A DNA stretch of 64,000 bases. Source: Gonatopus flavifemur (taxonomy: Eukaryota > Arthropoda > Insecta > Hymenoptera > Dryinidae). The notes below the pieces were generated by a model. It was given only the letters and a program-made list of their open reading frames with translations, searched no databases and was not told where the DNA came from. Shown here in pieces: positions 25,005 to 36,308 of this stretch (positions are counted from its first letter, which is position 1; every line of letters starts with the position of its first letter). The position numbers and the translations under genes were made by a program. The stretch is taken from contig JAFFJZ010000046.1 in the NCBI GenBank assembly GCA_018340375.1, forward strand, positions 620,001 through 684,000, read 5' to 3'.

Positions 25005-25391
25005 TTTGAAAACTGAAACTATTGTTTTCCGGTAACTGTCGTAGCGCGGTCTTTTCTTGCGTTACGTCCTTGCGACGTCTACTCGCTACCGCTGCTTACG
25101 CGAAACTCACAAAGTATCAATACATCCTGTCCATGTTCATAGAATATTCCAAACATTCACGTACTATTCGGGTTTGGAACCAGCTTCCACATGCCATGGT
25201 AACAAAATGGGGACCCGGTTTGAAAAAACCATCTCCACCCCTAAATTACCTTCGGAATGATCTCTGAGGAATTTTTCAAGGTCAGAACCATAGTTCCCCC
25301 TGGAACCCCAAACTTTTTATCCGAAACATTTTTCTCCATCTCCATTAGTTTCTGAGACATTTGACTATATCACTTGAAATGGTCCACCCTG

Positions 25392-25986
25392 TATACATGA
25401 CGCGTTTTCTCCGCGGTGTTTCCACGTTTGGTATCCTCGCTTGCATACGCGGATTTCAATGAAACAACTGTTCTAGGGGTTTTTAAGGGTGATCAATCCG
25501 AATCCAGAGTCAGAAAACTCATCCAAGATGACGGAACCAATATGGCAGATGTGAAGTCAGTCATCTTCACATTTCTGGACAGATTTTTATAGAACATTGG
25601 TTCTGTAGGTTTTCAGGGGATTCTGGATCGAAATTTGAGAACTGATGTTCAGAAAAAATGGGCATTCCGATCCCCCCATGTAAGCTTTTTCGCATCCAAA
25701 CACTGTTCAGGAGCTGGTTGACGTTTCGACAACTGCACACTAGTGCAATAGTGTAGAAAGTAGTCATTGACACCGATGGAGCGTGAGAATGTTCTCATTC
25801 GTTCCCGAATTACGCCTAAATGACTCTTCATTACGCTTAAACGACTCTTCGTTACGATTAAATGCCTGTTGGCTTACGCTTTTGTCGCGCTCCAGGCTCC
25901 ATTTTCACCAGGACAGTTGGCCAAATTCTGCAGTTGTTCAAAAACATTTTTCTGAATCATTTGAAGATGGTATGAGAAATGGTAGG
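25392..25986. other. Intergenic with a short 20-bp tandem repeat
   Basis: No gene. At about 25808-25870 a ~21-bp unit (TTACGCTTAAACGACTCTTC with variants) occurs three times. The rest shows nothing recognisable. Confidence 0.55.
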
Positions 25987-26840
25987 TGGGTCAATCCATG
26001 TGACACCATCCAGAGGAGGTCGCTCAATATTCTTGAAATTGTCTATAAATTGTCAGTTGATTTGCCAGTATATTAAGAGCCAAAATGAATGGTCGAAAAA
26101 TTCTTAAACTTCTGGTATTTTTGTTTACGCGCATTTTTTAAAGCCCTTGCGAGCATGTTCTAATCAAAATAGTGCTTCACGAAAAACCTCATAACTTTCT
26201 AAGTTTTGAAGATATCAAAATGATTCAAAATCCATTTTATTCGGGAAGAAACGAAATGAAATCCTGGTAGGAATAATTTTCTCCTAATCAGTGAAAAATT
26301 GTTCAAAATTGACTCCAAAAACAACACTTTATATTACGAAGATTTCCATTTTCGACCTTAAGATTTCAACAGGACGGAATAAGACTCAGATCTGTAATTC
26401 TTACCGTGGATAGATATCTTGTAGAACTACTTTCAGTCGCGGTATCAAATCTCAAAAGGTCGTCCTTTTCCTCATGCAGTCCACCAAACCCGACAACTGA
26501 ACGTAAAACTGCAAAATTTGAAGCTGAATAACTCAGAAGGGACGGAGTGAAAAATTACGAAATTTTCACAGAATGAACCTCTTATAAGTGGAAACTTATG
26601 GTATGAATTTGATTTATGATATCGAAACGGCTTTGAAGATACAGGGTCTCAAAATTGGCTTGAAAATCACGTTTATCTACATGAATTTTCGCAATGAAAA
26701 TCAGACTGTGTCGGCATATTTCCACCATCTTATCAGCCAAAAATCCTGGAAATTTGCCGATGTGAGCTGAGAAATGCAATGACAATGAATTTAAACATTT
26801 CTTCAATATAAACATGCCTACCCTGCACAATATCAGCCAA

Positions 26841-26940
26841 ATCCGGATGAAGAGCAACAGATCTTGAGACAATAACTGGACCGAGTCGTATAAGTACTTG
26901 TCCGGTTTTTGTCTCAGGATCTGCTGGTTTTCATCCGGAT
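26841..26940. repeat. 100-bp hairpin
   Basis: The ends are ATCCGGATGAAGAGCAACAG and its near-complement finishing CATCCGGAT. About 42 bp per arm pair around a short spacer. It lies in the 1.1-kb stretch of the left arm missing from the right arm. It could be a very small MITE or an RNA hairpin. No gene lies in 26414-27566. Confidence 0.6.
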
Positions 26941-28260
26941 TCATTCGGCATTTTCCGCAGGGATACATGTATGAGGGTCATTCCATATGAGATTTACAAC
27001 TGAAATTCCAATTTCAACAAAACTCTAAGAAGGAAAATAATCGATACGTATTTTTTCATCTTGATCGGATACCTTCCATTTCCGAGATACGATTTTTTGA
27101 AGTTTTGGAGTTGAAAAAATCGAACATTTTTGCATCCCTGATATTTAGAAAGCCTTTCGATTTGGAAAAAACTTCCGAATCACAAGAATTTGTATTTTGT
27201 GCGATCTCACGAACTAGATATATGAAATAAATTTTTTTTGTTACTTAACTCATTTATTTTGCGGATGTTGGAAATAAATCCAAGTTCCAAAAAAAAAACA
27301 GACTTGAAATTGATTTTTCCCATGATACAATTCTTCATCACTCTACATAGAATGTCTCATAGGAATTTCAAACTGGACAGCTCAATAGTTTTTGAGATAT
27401 GATTCATAAAGTAGAACCACATCGGCTTCAAGCGCGGAAAATTGCATCGTTCACACTGAAGTGTTCATTGCCGAGCCTGTGTCAACATGTTGATATGAAT
27501 TTATTTCTAAGCATCTATGAATCCCACACAGCACGGAAGTTGAAAAAGAATTCTTGAGAATTCTTATTGAATTTTTCAAGTCCCAGTTGAATCCCTTAGG
27601 ATCTCTTCCCGATTTGGTGTGCTATATAGCAGGGCAGGGCGATCAGGGTGGCTGCCCGGGGCGGTGAACTTAGCGAGGTGGCAGAGTCCCAGACAGATTT
27701 TTTATTCTGATCTCGAATTGATCTTACACTTTTTAGCACAAGCCATTTCCACTAGGTCGATCATTATTGATTTGATAGGACATACATGACGACATGATAG
27801 TTTATTGGAAACAATATTGGAAATGGAAATGAATGGTAAAACTTGTGAAGGTAGACCTAGATTAACCCATTAAGTCCCAAAATGACATTTTTGCGTTGTA
27901 TTTTTCAACGGCTGTACTTTCTAAGAAAAAGGGTTATGAAAGATTCCAGACCAACCAACTTCGATGGAGAATTGACTGATCTTCCAGAATCTGATATTAG
28001 TTTTTTCGAGAAATGCACCTGTCACAAGATATACAGGTTTTTTTCCAAAAAAACGCGAATCTTAAAACTTCTTTTTTTCTTTATCTCATGTTTTCACATT
28101 GGAATCGTGTCATAATTCTTCTGGTAACTACAGAAACCGCGTCAATTTACTCCAAACTCCAATTTGTGCCTTGGACAATTGGAAAAACTCATGTGGAAAC
28201 AACCAAAATGGCGGCTTAAACGTGGAAAAAATGTCAAAAACTTCAAGAATTTTTCATTCG

Positions 28261-28496
28261 AAAACGATGGACTTGAGGCAAAAATTTGACGGAACAAAAA
28301 GTTGTTAGAATTGATCAAAGAACACGCCTAAATTTTTTTCAGAATTTTTTGACGCTTTTTTTGAATTTTCAAATTTTTGTGATTTTGGAAATTCAAAAAA
28401 GTTGTCAAAAAATACTGAAAAAGTTTGAGCGTGTTCTTTGATCAATTCTAAGAACTTTTTTGTTCGGTAAAATTTTTTCCTCAGGTCCATCGTTTT
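28261..28496. repeat. Palindrome in the left arm of piggyBac copy 1
   Basis: AAAACGATGGACTTGAGG and its complement bound ~236 bp of mostly self-complementary sequence rich in AATTTTTT and CAAAGAACACGC. Equivalent palindromes lie at 35358-35590, 48064-48297 and 50850-51079, so every piggyBac end here has one. Confidence 0.75.
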
Positions 28497-30376
28497 CTAA
28501 TCAAAAATTCTTGAAGTTTTTGTCCACTATTCTGCAGTTTTTCTATAGTTTGGCATTTTTGAATATGCCTTTCATAATATATTTCACATGTAATATTATG
28601 AGTATCTTCGATATTTTTTTCATTCACAAAATTGTCTTTTTACAACATATAGTCCATGCCTCATATGTTCCCTAAACACTATCGACTTGATGGCTCTGAT
28701 AGATGATGAATGATTACATATCATCCAACATATAAAAGGAAATCGGTATTTTTGTGACTTGGTGTTAGATTGCATCCTCTTATAAATCGCGAACCGTATT
28801 AGGACAATATATCAACGGAATACTTCATGTTCCACAGAAATAGAGTTCAATAATGAACTTATCTATTGTGGGAAGAACATTGATTCCACAAAATAAACAA
28901 ATAGCACTTTAGCCTGACGAAACTGGTGATATTATTCATTGGAAGTAAAACAGACAATTTCTGCTTCATCAGGAAAACGCCGGGAACGATCAAGTCACCT
29001 GCAAGATGTAGAAATTGAAGAACGTGAAGATGGTGACTTTGATGCAATAATTGTTCCTCAGGATGATTGCTCTGGACCATCTGACCCTGATTCTGAATCT
29101 GAATCTGAAGGTTGTCAAATTTCTGATAATGAAGTTCCAAATATTAGTTATCATCAGGTTATGAGTAACTATGAAGAAAATCAGTCGAAACTGGAGCCTA
29201 ATCATATTCACGTATGGAAGAACGGAGAAAGAAAGTGTGAACAATATCCTGAAAATGAGAACTTACTCTCTGAGAAAACGAAAAAATTTGTTCTTGAATC
29301 TCCATATGTACAGTTGTTCGAACTTTTTTCTCCGCCGATTTGAAATAATATATCATCGAAATTACTCGTATGAATGACTGCGATTTAACATTAGATGAAT
29401 TCGATATCTTTTTAGGGATAATTATAATGTTAATTTTCAATCCAAGGAAATCTCAGAAAGACTATTGGTCTAATCGGCCATTACTGGCCTGTCCTACTGT
29501 GGCACAAGCAATGAGTCGTAATAAATTGCTCAAAATTGAATCAATATTAAAATTTTCGAAACCTGAAGATCAGAATTATAATGACAGAGCTTGGAGAGTA
29601 CGTGATATTTTCGAAATTTTCAAGAGGAATGCTTTGCAATTCGGTTTTTTCTCTACCGCTTTGTCGATAGATGAAATGATGGTGAAGTTTCACGGAAAAA
29701 CCATTTCGCTCGAGTTTATGAAAGATGAGCCCGTGCGCTTTGGCATCAAAATGTGGGGCATTTGTAACTCAAAGGGATATCTGTTCGATTGTGAGATTTA
29801 TTGTGGCGAGGGGTCGAATATTTATTCGTCCGATAAACAAGTGAAACTATCCAAATGTCCCTCAGGAAGTCGTGTCGTTATGCAGATGATCCGAAAGCTA
29901 CTTGTTGATGTTGTTCCACGGAGAATAATTCAATATCATTTATATTTTGATAACTTTTTTCGTAGTCCAGACTTACTGATCCATTTGCAAACAGTCAGCT
30001 TGAGAGCAACTGGTACCGTGAGGGGAAACAGAGTGAATACCGATAATGAATTGGATAAAAAAGTAATTAGAGGAACGCTCTCAATCAAACACGAAGAAAA
30101 AAGCGGTTTGAACTATAGGGGCTGTCCATAAATTATGTAACGCCAAATTCACACATTTTCAATACCCCCTTCCCCTTATAACGCACTAGTAACACAATAC
30201 CGGAAACCCCCTCAGTAATGACGTAACGCTAACCACACCCCCCCCCCCCCCACTCAAGAAACTTGAGAAAATTGAAAACAAATAAACACTTGATAGAAGA
30301 TTTATTCTAATTCGACTTGCTACGAATAGATTTCAAATCGCTCACAACTCAGTGGATGATAACATATAAATATACA

Positions 30377-33268
30377 TTATAAATGAAAATCACTGCTCCA
30401 TTCATCTCCCCACGGAGTGGACATGTGGTCTTCCAAGTGATTAATTTTTATCTGTGTATCACTTCTCTCCTGCCTGGGTATTACAGTATCATGACTATTG
30501 GAATTTGATGCATCTTCATCGATCCATTCTAAATCACCGTTTTCAATGAGAAGTGCTAAGAGCTCTCGTTGTCGTTTGGCTGCTATACCTAGCGGTCTTT
30601 CTTTTGACATAATCAAATCGTTGTTCTCACTTTTAATGTGACATACGTATTTCAAATGCGCGGACAATCTGGGTAATGATGAATGATACAAATTGCATTT
30701 TTTACGAATTCTCTTGGATAATTGGTTCTGAATTCTGCGACAGTAAAAATCATAAGGAATAACTTCAAAGGAGTGTGCAATAGTTGGAAGCATAGTCTAA
30801 AACATTGAGAAATTTACGAATAAAGATGGAAAAGTGTAATTTTTGACATTTGGATTTGGGTTCGGGAACTCGGAACATGTAAGACCATTATTTGTCTGGA
30901 TGAGAGGTAAAGGTGGAGGAAGGAATATTTGAGGAATCAAATTGAAGTAATCACTTCTTGGTGGTGTGCAACATGTTGAATCTAAACATTTCACAATTGG
31001 AGTAAAATATTGACTCTCGCGAACATGCTTAGAACGCCAAGTCGTATCTTTGGATTGTAAATTTGCTCCCAGTATTCCAGATTGATCTGGTGGAATGTAT
31101 TTTGCTTCGACCGGATAATTGTCAGTAACCATATTTGACCAAATATCTGCTCAAATCCTTCCAGCATTTTGAAAATTTTCTCTTTCAAGATCTGCATCAA
31201 TAGTTTCACGCTTCTTACCCAAATGAGATCCGAATGGATCATGAGGGAGAATTATTCCAGCTAATTCCCGACTCAATGGTGCCATTCTTCGTTCGACTCT
31301 GTTTGTTGGGCGTTTGTTGCGATGAAAATGGCATCTAAATTGTACTCAAGGAAGTGATGAATTCCAATGCGAATTACTTTCTCATAACGTGGATTTTCGA
31401 CTGGTCCACTATCAACAGTAAGAATGAAAACAGGTTTATTTGGACTTCCTTCGAAAACTTTAGTGAGATCTTCGAATTCTGGCAAATCCAACAATTGGTG
31501 TAAGTCTTTAGCATGAGAGAATGCTGTTGATGCGGAATGTTTACCAGAACGTATTGCTATATACGTTGGTCCGGAATAAGTGATCGCTTTTAAACGATCG
31601 AAACAATTACTTTTTATTACGATTCCGGCGTAAACAGAAGGTATGAGTTTATGTCGAGGAGCAATAACCCAGTCATGATCCGGTAAAGCAACTTGATATT
31701 CCATGTGCATAAGAAATGGAGCTTGTTTATTTGCTGCAGCTAGACCAAAAGGCACTCTGGTTTTATCATCCTGACTCGGAAAAAAATTGATTTGGGCCAA
31801 GTAAAGATGCTAAATCTTCTGAATTCTGAATAGTAGCAGTACGAAATTTGCCGTCTACATGGTTTGCATGTTTGTCATTACGAGCACGAATCAATTTAAC
31901 CGGGACTGTAGCTACATGTTTTCTGCCTTCGATAGAATTGCTTCTTTTGGGAATGGAATTCTACTCTGCTGTAGTGAAAATCCTGTGACTCTTGAAGAGT
32001 GGACATTTTTCACTTTGGGAGAGTGGAAAAAAATATTGAATCCTAAAAAGTGGAATTTAACTTCTCACTGCAGAGTTTATATTGAGTTCGAACTAAATTT
32101 CCCAATATTCAAATACGTGCATAGGAATTAAAGATAACCAGATTTGCCGGTCTTATTACAGAAAATTGAATTGAATCAAATCGAAATAGATTTAGTAAAA
32201 AAATCAAGCCCCGTCAAAAAGCAAACTGTGAATCAATTGAGTTTTAATCACCGATGCAATTCTCTCTTCAAACATCCGATTTGAATAAAATTGATAAGAA
32301 ATAGTGTTTCAAAGATAATTTGAAATATTAGTTGCACTTCTGGAGATCATATAAAACGTGACGTATCAAATATATACTATCAAAAATGTATGCGCTGTGT
32401 AAAATATAACGGCGTTGAGAACAATCCATCCTGAATGATGTTATTTTAACACAATGTGATATTATTTCAACATAGTACTCATTCAATACGCAATACACCA
32501 AATGTTCTCCAAGAATCTTGTGATCATCTCTGAATTCCAAAAGAATTCTATGTATAGTGAGAGCTACATATAGTTTCATTTCAACAGCAATTGACGTTAT
32601 TCAACATCGAATTCAGAACAGTACTTCCTTATAATTTGAGAGGTGTTATATTTGACTCCAAATCTTACAGCATATTTCTGAAAAACCTGGAAAACATTTG
32701 CTTTGTCGTATATGAAAGTGTCGAAAATTTCTCCTAAATCTATCCAAAATTCTTTCCGTGATGTAGTTTTTTTCACTTCTATGAATTTTTCGTGTTTCTA
32801 TACATTCACGATATGAGCGAAGAGGTATAGAAGTTGTACGATTTCTATGTGAGGATTCATGTATGTTTATTTAAAATTACATTTTCACGTATAAGTGGAA
32901 ATTCTCATTTACCATCACATACATTCGTATTGGGGAATCACGAATATTTTATCAAATGCGTGTTCATAAAGAATAATGAAATTTCTTCCCAATGGATATT
33001 GATTGTATATTTTTGTCGAAATGAAATGTATGCTTACCTTGGACCAAAATGACATCAACTTTGCCTTGTTTCGTTGCCCAATTCTTGTACACTCTGAAAT
33101 TTTATCAGATGCAACCTGAACAAAATTTGTTTCTTCTTTCATTCGATTCCAAACCTCAACAACGTCTTGCTGGGTTCTCTAATTTGTTTTGTCAGGATAT
33201 GCACTTTTATGGCATTTGATCAAGTCATTGAATAACTTTCCTTCATCAACACTAGTTTTCGCCATCAT
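30377..33268 (-). pseudogene. Putative transposase of the 3-bp-TSD element, decayed
   Basis: A first exon at 33268-33038 starts MMAKTSVDEGKLFNDLIKC. It has a stop at KTN*RTQQ and ends at a donor AAG|GTAAGC. After a probable intron, coding resumes near 31990 (KRSNSIEGRKHVATV). A slip in a T run near 31790 leads to 31800-31273, with ALPDHDWVIAPRHKLIPS, IAIRSGKHSASTAFSH and FILTVDSGPVENPRY. Further frames (31132-30797 and 30793-30377) contain VKCLDSTCCTPPRSDYF and HLKYVCH. The VDSGP..NPRY segment could be an RNase-H-like acidic strand, but that is a guess. It is multiply broken. I do not recognise the family. Confidence 0.6.
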
Positions 33269-33538
33269 GATATTTGATGGGAATCAATGAACACGTTAGA
33301 AAATTTGAAGTGTCAAAACAACAAAGAGATCGTGGTGACTACCTAGCGTCACGTGTGACGGGTATCGGACAGTTGAAAAACGAACGTAGAATAATTGAAC
33401 GTTGCAAAGTTAGTTTCAGTTTGAAACCAAATCTGGTTTCAATTGTATTATTACGCACTGATCCTTGTCATATCTCATATGAAATTATAATTTGGGCATT
33501 CTCATTTTATCGATATTAATATATTTTTCAAGGTACTT

Positions 33539-33647
33539 ACCCTAGTAGCATCAGAATGTTGTATATATACTATGTACGTTCATAGTATATCTAGATATAC
33601 TATGAACGTTCATAGTACATATACAACGTTCGGTTGCTACTTGGGTA
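33539..33647. mobile_element. 109-bp hairpin MITE
   Basis: ACCCTAGTAGCATCAGAATG and a partner ending TTGCTACTTGGGT enclose a near-perfect stem with the centre TATATCTAGATATA and CGTTCATAGTA on both arms. It is nested within the 30118-34424 element. A related end is seen at ~19830. Confidence 0.7.
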
Positions 33648-34062
33648 TATAAATGGGATAATATATAACTCAAAACTTGTAATACGTTAATAACTACAAT
33701 GATATGTTCATTATTCGTATATCTGGAAAGAATGTATGTGCAGATTGATGGAATTCGTTGTAAATTCAATATAGAATATGATTATTTTCATAGAATACCA
33801 CCGAAGTTTATGTGTTGCACAGTAGATTCTACTAAAAATCATATTTTCCTCGGATGCCATCTTAAATTGTAATGAACGTTGAAACGTTTCTATATCCACA
33901 TGATGCAGATAATAAGAAAAAAAAACTTAGTGGTAACGTCTATAATATTCGTTGTTATTATACTCAGATGAGTAAGTTCAATGTTTCGCACTATCGATGT
34001 TTAACCTACACTGTAGAAAAACTTCCAAAGAGAAGTTTGGAGGTTTGTTACCAAACATTTTT

Positions 34063-34170
34063 TGGTAAGGTCACAAACATAGTGGGTGAAGTCACAAACA
34101 ATTTTTGTCAATTCACAAATCTGTTCTGGGAAATCACAAAAATTGTTTGGAAATCTACAGAAAATTTGTA
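34063..34170 (+). repeat. Five degenerate 21-bp tandem units
   Basis: A 21-bp period with TCACAAA at the same phase gives a 7-residue repeat in one frame (GKVTNIV, GEVTNNF, CQFTNLF, WEITKIV, WKSTENL). It lies near one end of the 30118-34424 transposon and may serve as a subterminal binding array. The surrounding 161-codon open frame is not convincing as a gene. Confidence 0.6.
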
Positions 34171-35357
34171 TATTTTCGAACAATTTGGAAATTTACCAAC
34201 CTGTAAGTTTTTCACCATACTTTTCTGCTTGGGAATTCACGAATATTTTTCACAGTGTACACTAATTTTTCGTAAGGAAAATCGTGAAACTTTCAGCAAA
34301 ACATGGTTTCAAACGTTACGTAACGTTAGCTCTGTCTCCCCTCCCCCCCCTTGGTAACGCTGCGTCACGCTTCCAAAAAACTCCCCTCCCTCCTTTTAGT
34401 GTTACGTGATTTATGGACAGCCCCATATCACAATCATGGATTCAAAACCAGTATCGTTGCTTTCCACCGCGGCAGGTGTAACTCCAATGTCAACAGTCAA
34501 AAGATATTCGAAAGAATCAAGGACTCAAAACGATATTCCATTTCACAGAGCTTTCTCACAATATAATAAATACATGGGTGGTGTCGATCTACATGATGGA
34601 CAATGTAGTAATTTGATGCCATGCATAAGAGCAAAAAGATGGACTTGGGCCATTTTTCTTCGACTAATCCAGTCATCGATAACAAATGCCCTCGTAATCC
34701 ATAATTTATCAAATCGTGACAAAAAAATTGGATCTAAGGAGATGGCTTTAGAACTTGCTGAATTTTATTCCGCAAAAGGTATCGAAGGGAAAGGAGTCCA
34801 TGAAATTGTTACTGGTATAGCAAGAGAAAATTGTAGGAATTATGAAAAATGTGGGATGAGGACATATGAAATGTGTACAATTTGCAATTCTTACTCTCGC
34901 AATTCCTGCCTTACATCGACCTGTAGTGCAACATAAAACTTCATCTTTATGTATGAAAAAGAACAAAAAAAAATCAGAAAAAAAATTTTTTCAAATTAAA
35001 AAAACTACCAAAAACATTTGAAAATTGGAAAAAAAAAGAAAAGGAGGGTTTTTTATACATTTACCTCCACGTGGTGAGGACCGGACAACGGCGACAAAAT
35101 TTTGACGGCTAAAGAATGTATGCACATGGAGTCAATGAAACAGTTTACGATAAGAGGTGTTGGGTTTACGTTTCCAAAAGATTTTCAATAATACGTGATC
35201 GATTCACTACATGAAAACATATATGAATGAAGCATGTTCACCAAAAATAACGTGTTACATCTCATATGAAATATATTATAAGAGGCATATTCAAAAATGC
35301 CAAACTATGAAAAAACCGCAGAATAGTGGACAAAAACTTCAAGAATTTTTTATTAGA

Positions 35358-35590
35358 GAACAATGGACTTTAGGAAAAAATTTCACCGAACAAAAAGTTC
35401 TTAGAATCAATCAAAGAACACGCTCAAATTTTTTCAGAATTTTTTGACGCTTTTTTTGAATTTTCAAATTTTGCCGATTTTGGAAATTCAGAAAAGTTGT
35501 CAAAAAATTCTGAAAGAATTCGAGCGTGTTTTTTTATCAATTCTAAGAACTTTTTGTGCAGTAAAATTTTTGCCTCAAGTCCATCGTTTT
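35358..35590. repeat. Palindrome in the right arm of piggyBac copy 1
   Basis: Mirror partner of the palindrome at 28261-28496, with CAATGGACTT at one end and AAGTCCATCG at the other. It lies within the subterminal inverted arm. Non-coding; the open frames over it mirror each other. Confidence 0.7.
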
Positions 35591-36161
35591 CGGATGAAAA
35601 ACTCTTGAAGTTTTCGACATTTTTTCCACGTTTAAGCCGCCATTTTGGTTGTTTCCACATGAGTTCTTCCATATGTCCAAGGCATAACTTGAAGTTTGGA
35701 GTAAATTGACGCGGTTTCTGTAGTTACAAGAAGAATTATGACACGATTCCAATGTGAAAACATGAGATAAAGAAAGAAAGAAGTTTGGAAATTCGCGTTT
35801 TTTCGGAAAAAAACCTGTATATCTTGTGACAGGTGCATTTCTCGGAGAAACTGATATCAGATTCTGAATGATCAGTCAATTTTCCATCGAAACTGGTTGG
35901 TCTGGAATTTTTCATAACCCTTTTTCTTAGAAAGTACAGCCGTTGAAAAATACAACGCAAAAATGTCATTTTGGGACTCGATGGGTTAAGTTATATGAAA
36001 CAAATTATACAAGACAAGAGCTGTCGTAGATATGTAGGAATTGAATGTTTGGCGGGTAACAGACAGGATTGGAGGATTTCACCAAACCAGTTATGAGACT
36101 GATTACTTCATGATGATGATGATTATTCATAGGGCGAAGCGAGGAAAGTTCAACCCTTTTA

Positions 36162-36308
36162 CAGGGATGGGCACTTTTGTACTCCCGGAATACTTTTACT
36201 GGGAGTACTTTTTTTTTGACCTCATATGAAGGCATCAGGACATTTTACACAAGAAAAAAAAGTACTCCCAGTAAAAGTATTCCAGGAGTACAAAAGTGTC
36301 CATCCCTG
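36162..36308. mobile_element. hAT-type MITE (147 bp)
   Basis: The ends are CAGGGATGGGCACTTTTGTA and its near-complement finishing CATCCCTG. Stems with ACTCCC..AATACTTTTACTGGGAGTAC pair around an ~60-bp centre. The flanks CCCTTTTA and CCCGTTTA match at 7 of 8 positions, fitting an 8-bp duplication. Confidence 0.8.

Larger units (their letters stand above)
20525..25113 (-). mobile_element. Full-length APE-type non-LTR retrotransposon (LINE)
   Basis: A copy-and-paste element read on the minus strand. It is bounded by an exact 9-bp target duplication, GTATCAATA, at 20517-20525 and 25114-25122 (one base is shared with the tail). The 5' leader starts near 25113, ORF1 at 25004 and ORF2 at 24135. 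The 3' end is AATAAATG followed by a CTA trinucleotide tail. Length is about 4.6 kb. It sits inside the 15776-25391 transposon. The clade is not assigned. Confidence 0.88.
15776..25391 (+). mobile_element. Old DUF4817-type transposon carrying nested insertions
   Basis: The left end CAGGGTGGACCATTTCAAGT (after TA at 15774) is matched by its complement ending at 25391 (followed by TA). Similarity continues inward for at least ~100 bp. Between the ends lie a satellite block (16539-18415), a decayed transposase (18474-19690) and a full-length LINE (20525-25113). Without the LINE and satellite the element would be roughly 3 kb. The paired ends with TA on both sides are seen directly; treating everything between as one element is inference. 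Confidence 0.75.
30118..34424 (-). mobile_element. 4.3-kb DNA transposon of unrecognised family, 3-bp TSD
   Basis: The ends are GGGGCTGTCCATAAATTATG and a complement finishing TTTATGGACAGCCCC. Both subterminal zones are C-rich with repeated GTAACGC motifs. The flanks are ATA on each side; comparison with the undisturbed piggyBac copy (ACTATATCACAATC at ~49226) confirms an ATA 3-bp duplication and the exact empty site. A large multi-exon gene remnant runs on the minus strand. A 3-bp duplication is known for PIF/Harbinger and CACTA elements, but the protein does not look like either to me. Confidence 0.85.
28957..34936 (+). pseudogene. piggyBac transposase, split by another transposon
   Basis: The N-terminal part (from ~28957) is acidic (DDCSGPSDPDSESESEG). 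The start codon expected by comparison with copy 2 reads ATT. The frame breaks at ~29323-29353: an extra T and then TAA, both also in copy 2. From 29370 the frame is open to 30117, is interrupted by the 30118-34424 element, and resumes in frame at 34428-34936. Catalytic aspartates are visible as SIDEMMVKF, YFDNFF and, after the insertion, YMGGVDLHD. The end is Cys-rich (YEKCGM..MCTICN..SCLTSTC). DDE_Tnp_1_7-type core. Inactive because of the insertion and the 5' lesions. Confidence 0.88.
27866..35985 (+). mobile_element. piggyBac transposon, copy 1
   Basis: The ends are CCCATTAAGTCCCAAAATGAC and the near-complement finishing ACTCGATGGG, with TTAA on both sides (27862-27865 and 35986-35989), the hallmark of piggyBac. 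Inverted arms extend inward for about 700 bp. Without the nested 30118-34424 element the length is about 3.81 kb, almost equal to copy 2 (47669-51475). The transposase runs on the plus strand. Confidence 0.92.
27772..36125 (+). mobile_element. 3' fragment of an RTE LINE, split by piggyBac
   Basis: 27772-27865 and 35986-36125 join across a TTAA into one sequence matching the 3' end of the RTE at 46010-53176. It codes for LLETILEMEMNGKT.. and ..QIIQDKSCRRY-like text, then a stop, and ends with an ATG/GAT trinucleotide tail (TGATGATGATGATTA). It is a strongly 5'-truncated copy, as is usual for LINEs. At the codon that is TAA (52993) in the other copy, this one reads GAA. Confidence 0.8.

Noticed and set aside
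33872..34357. 161-codon plus-strand frame as a gene
   Set aside because: It spans a 21-bp minisatellite and the C-rich subterminal zone of a transposon, with no domain and no family match I can see.
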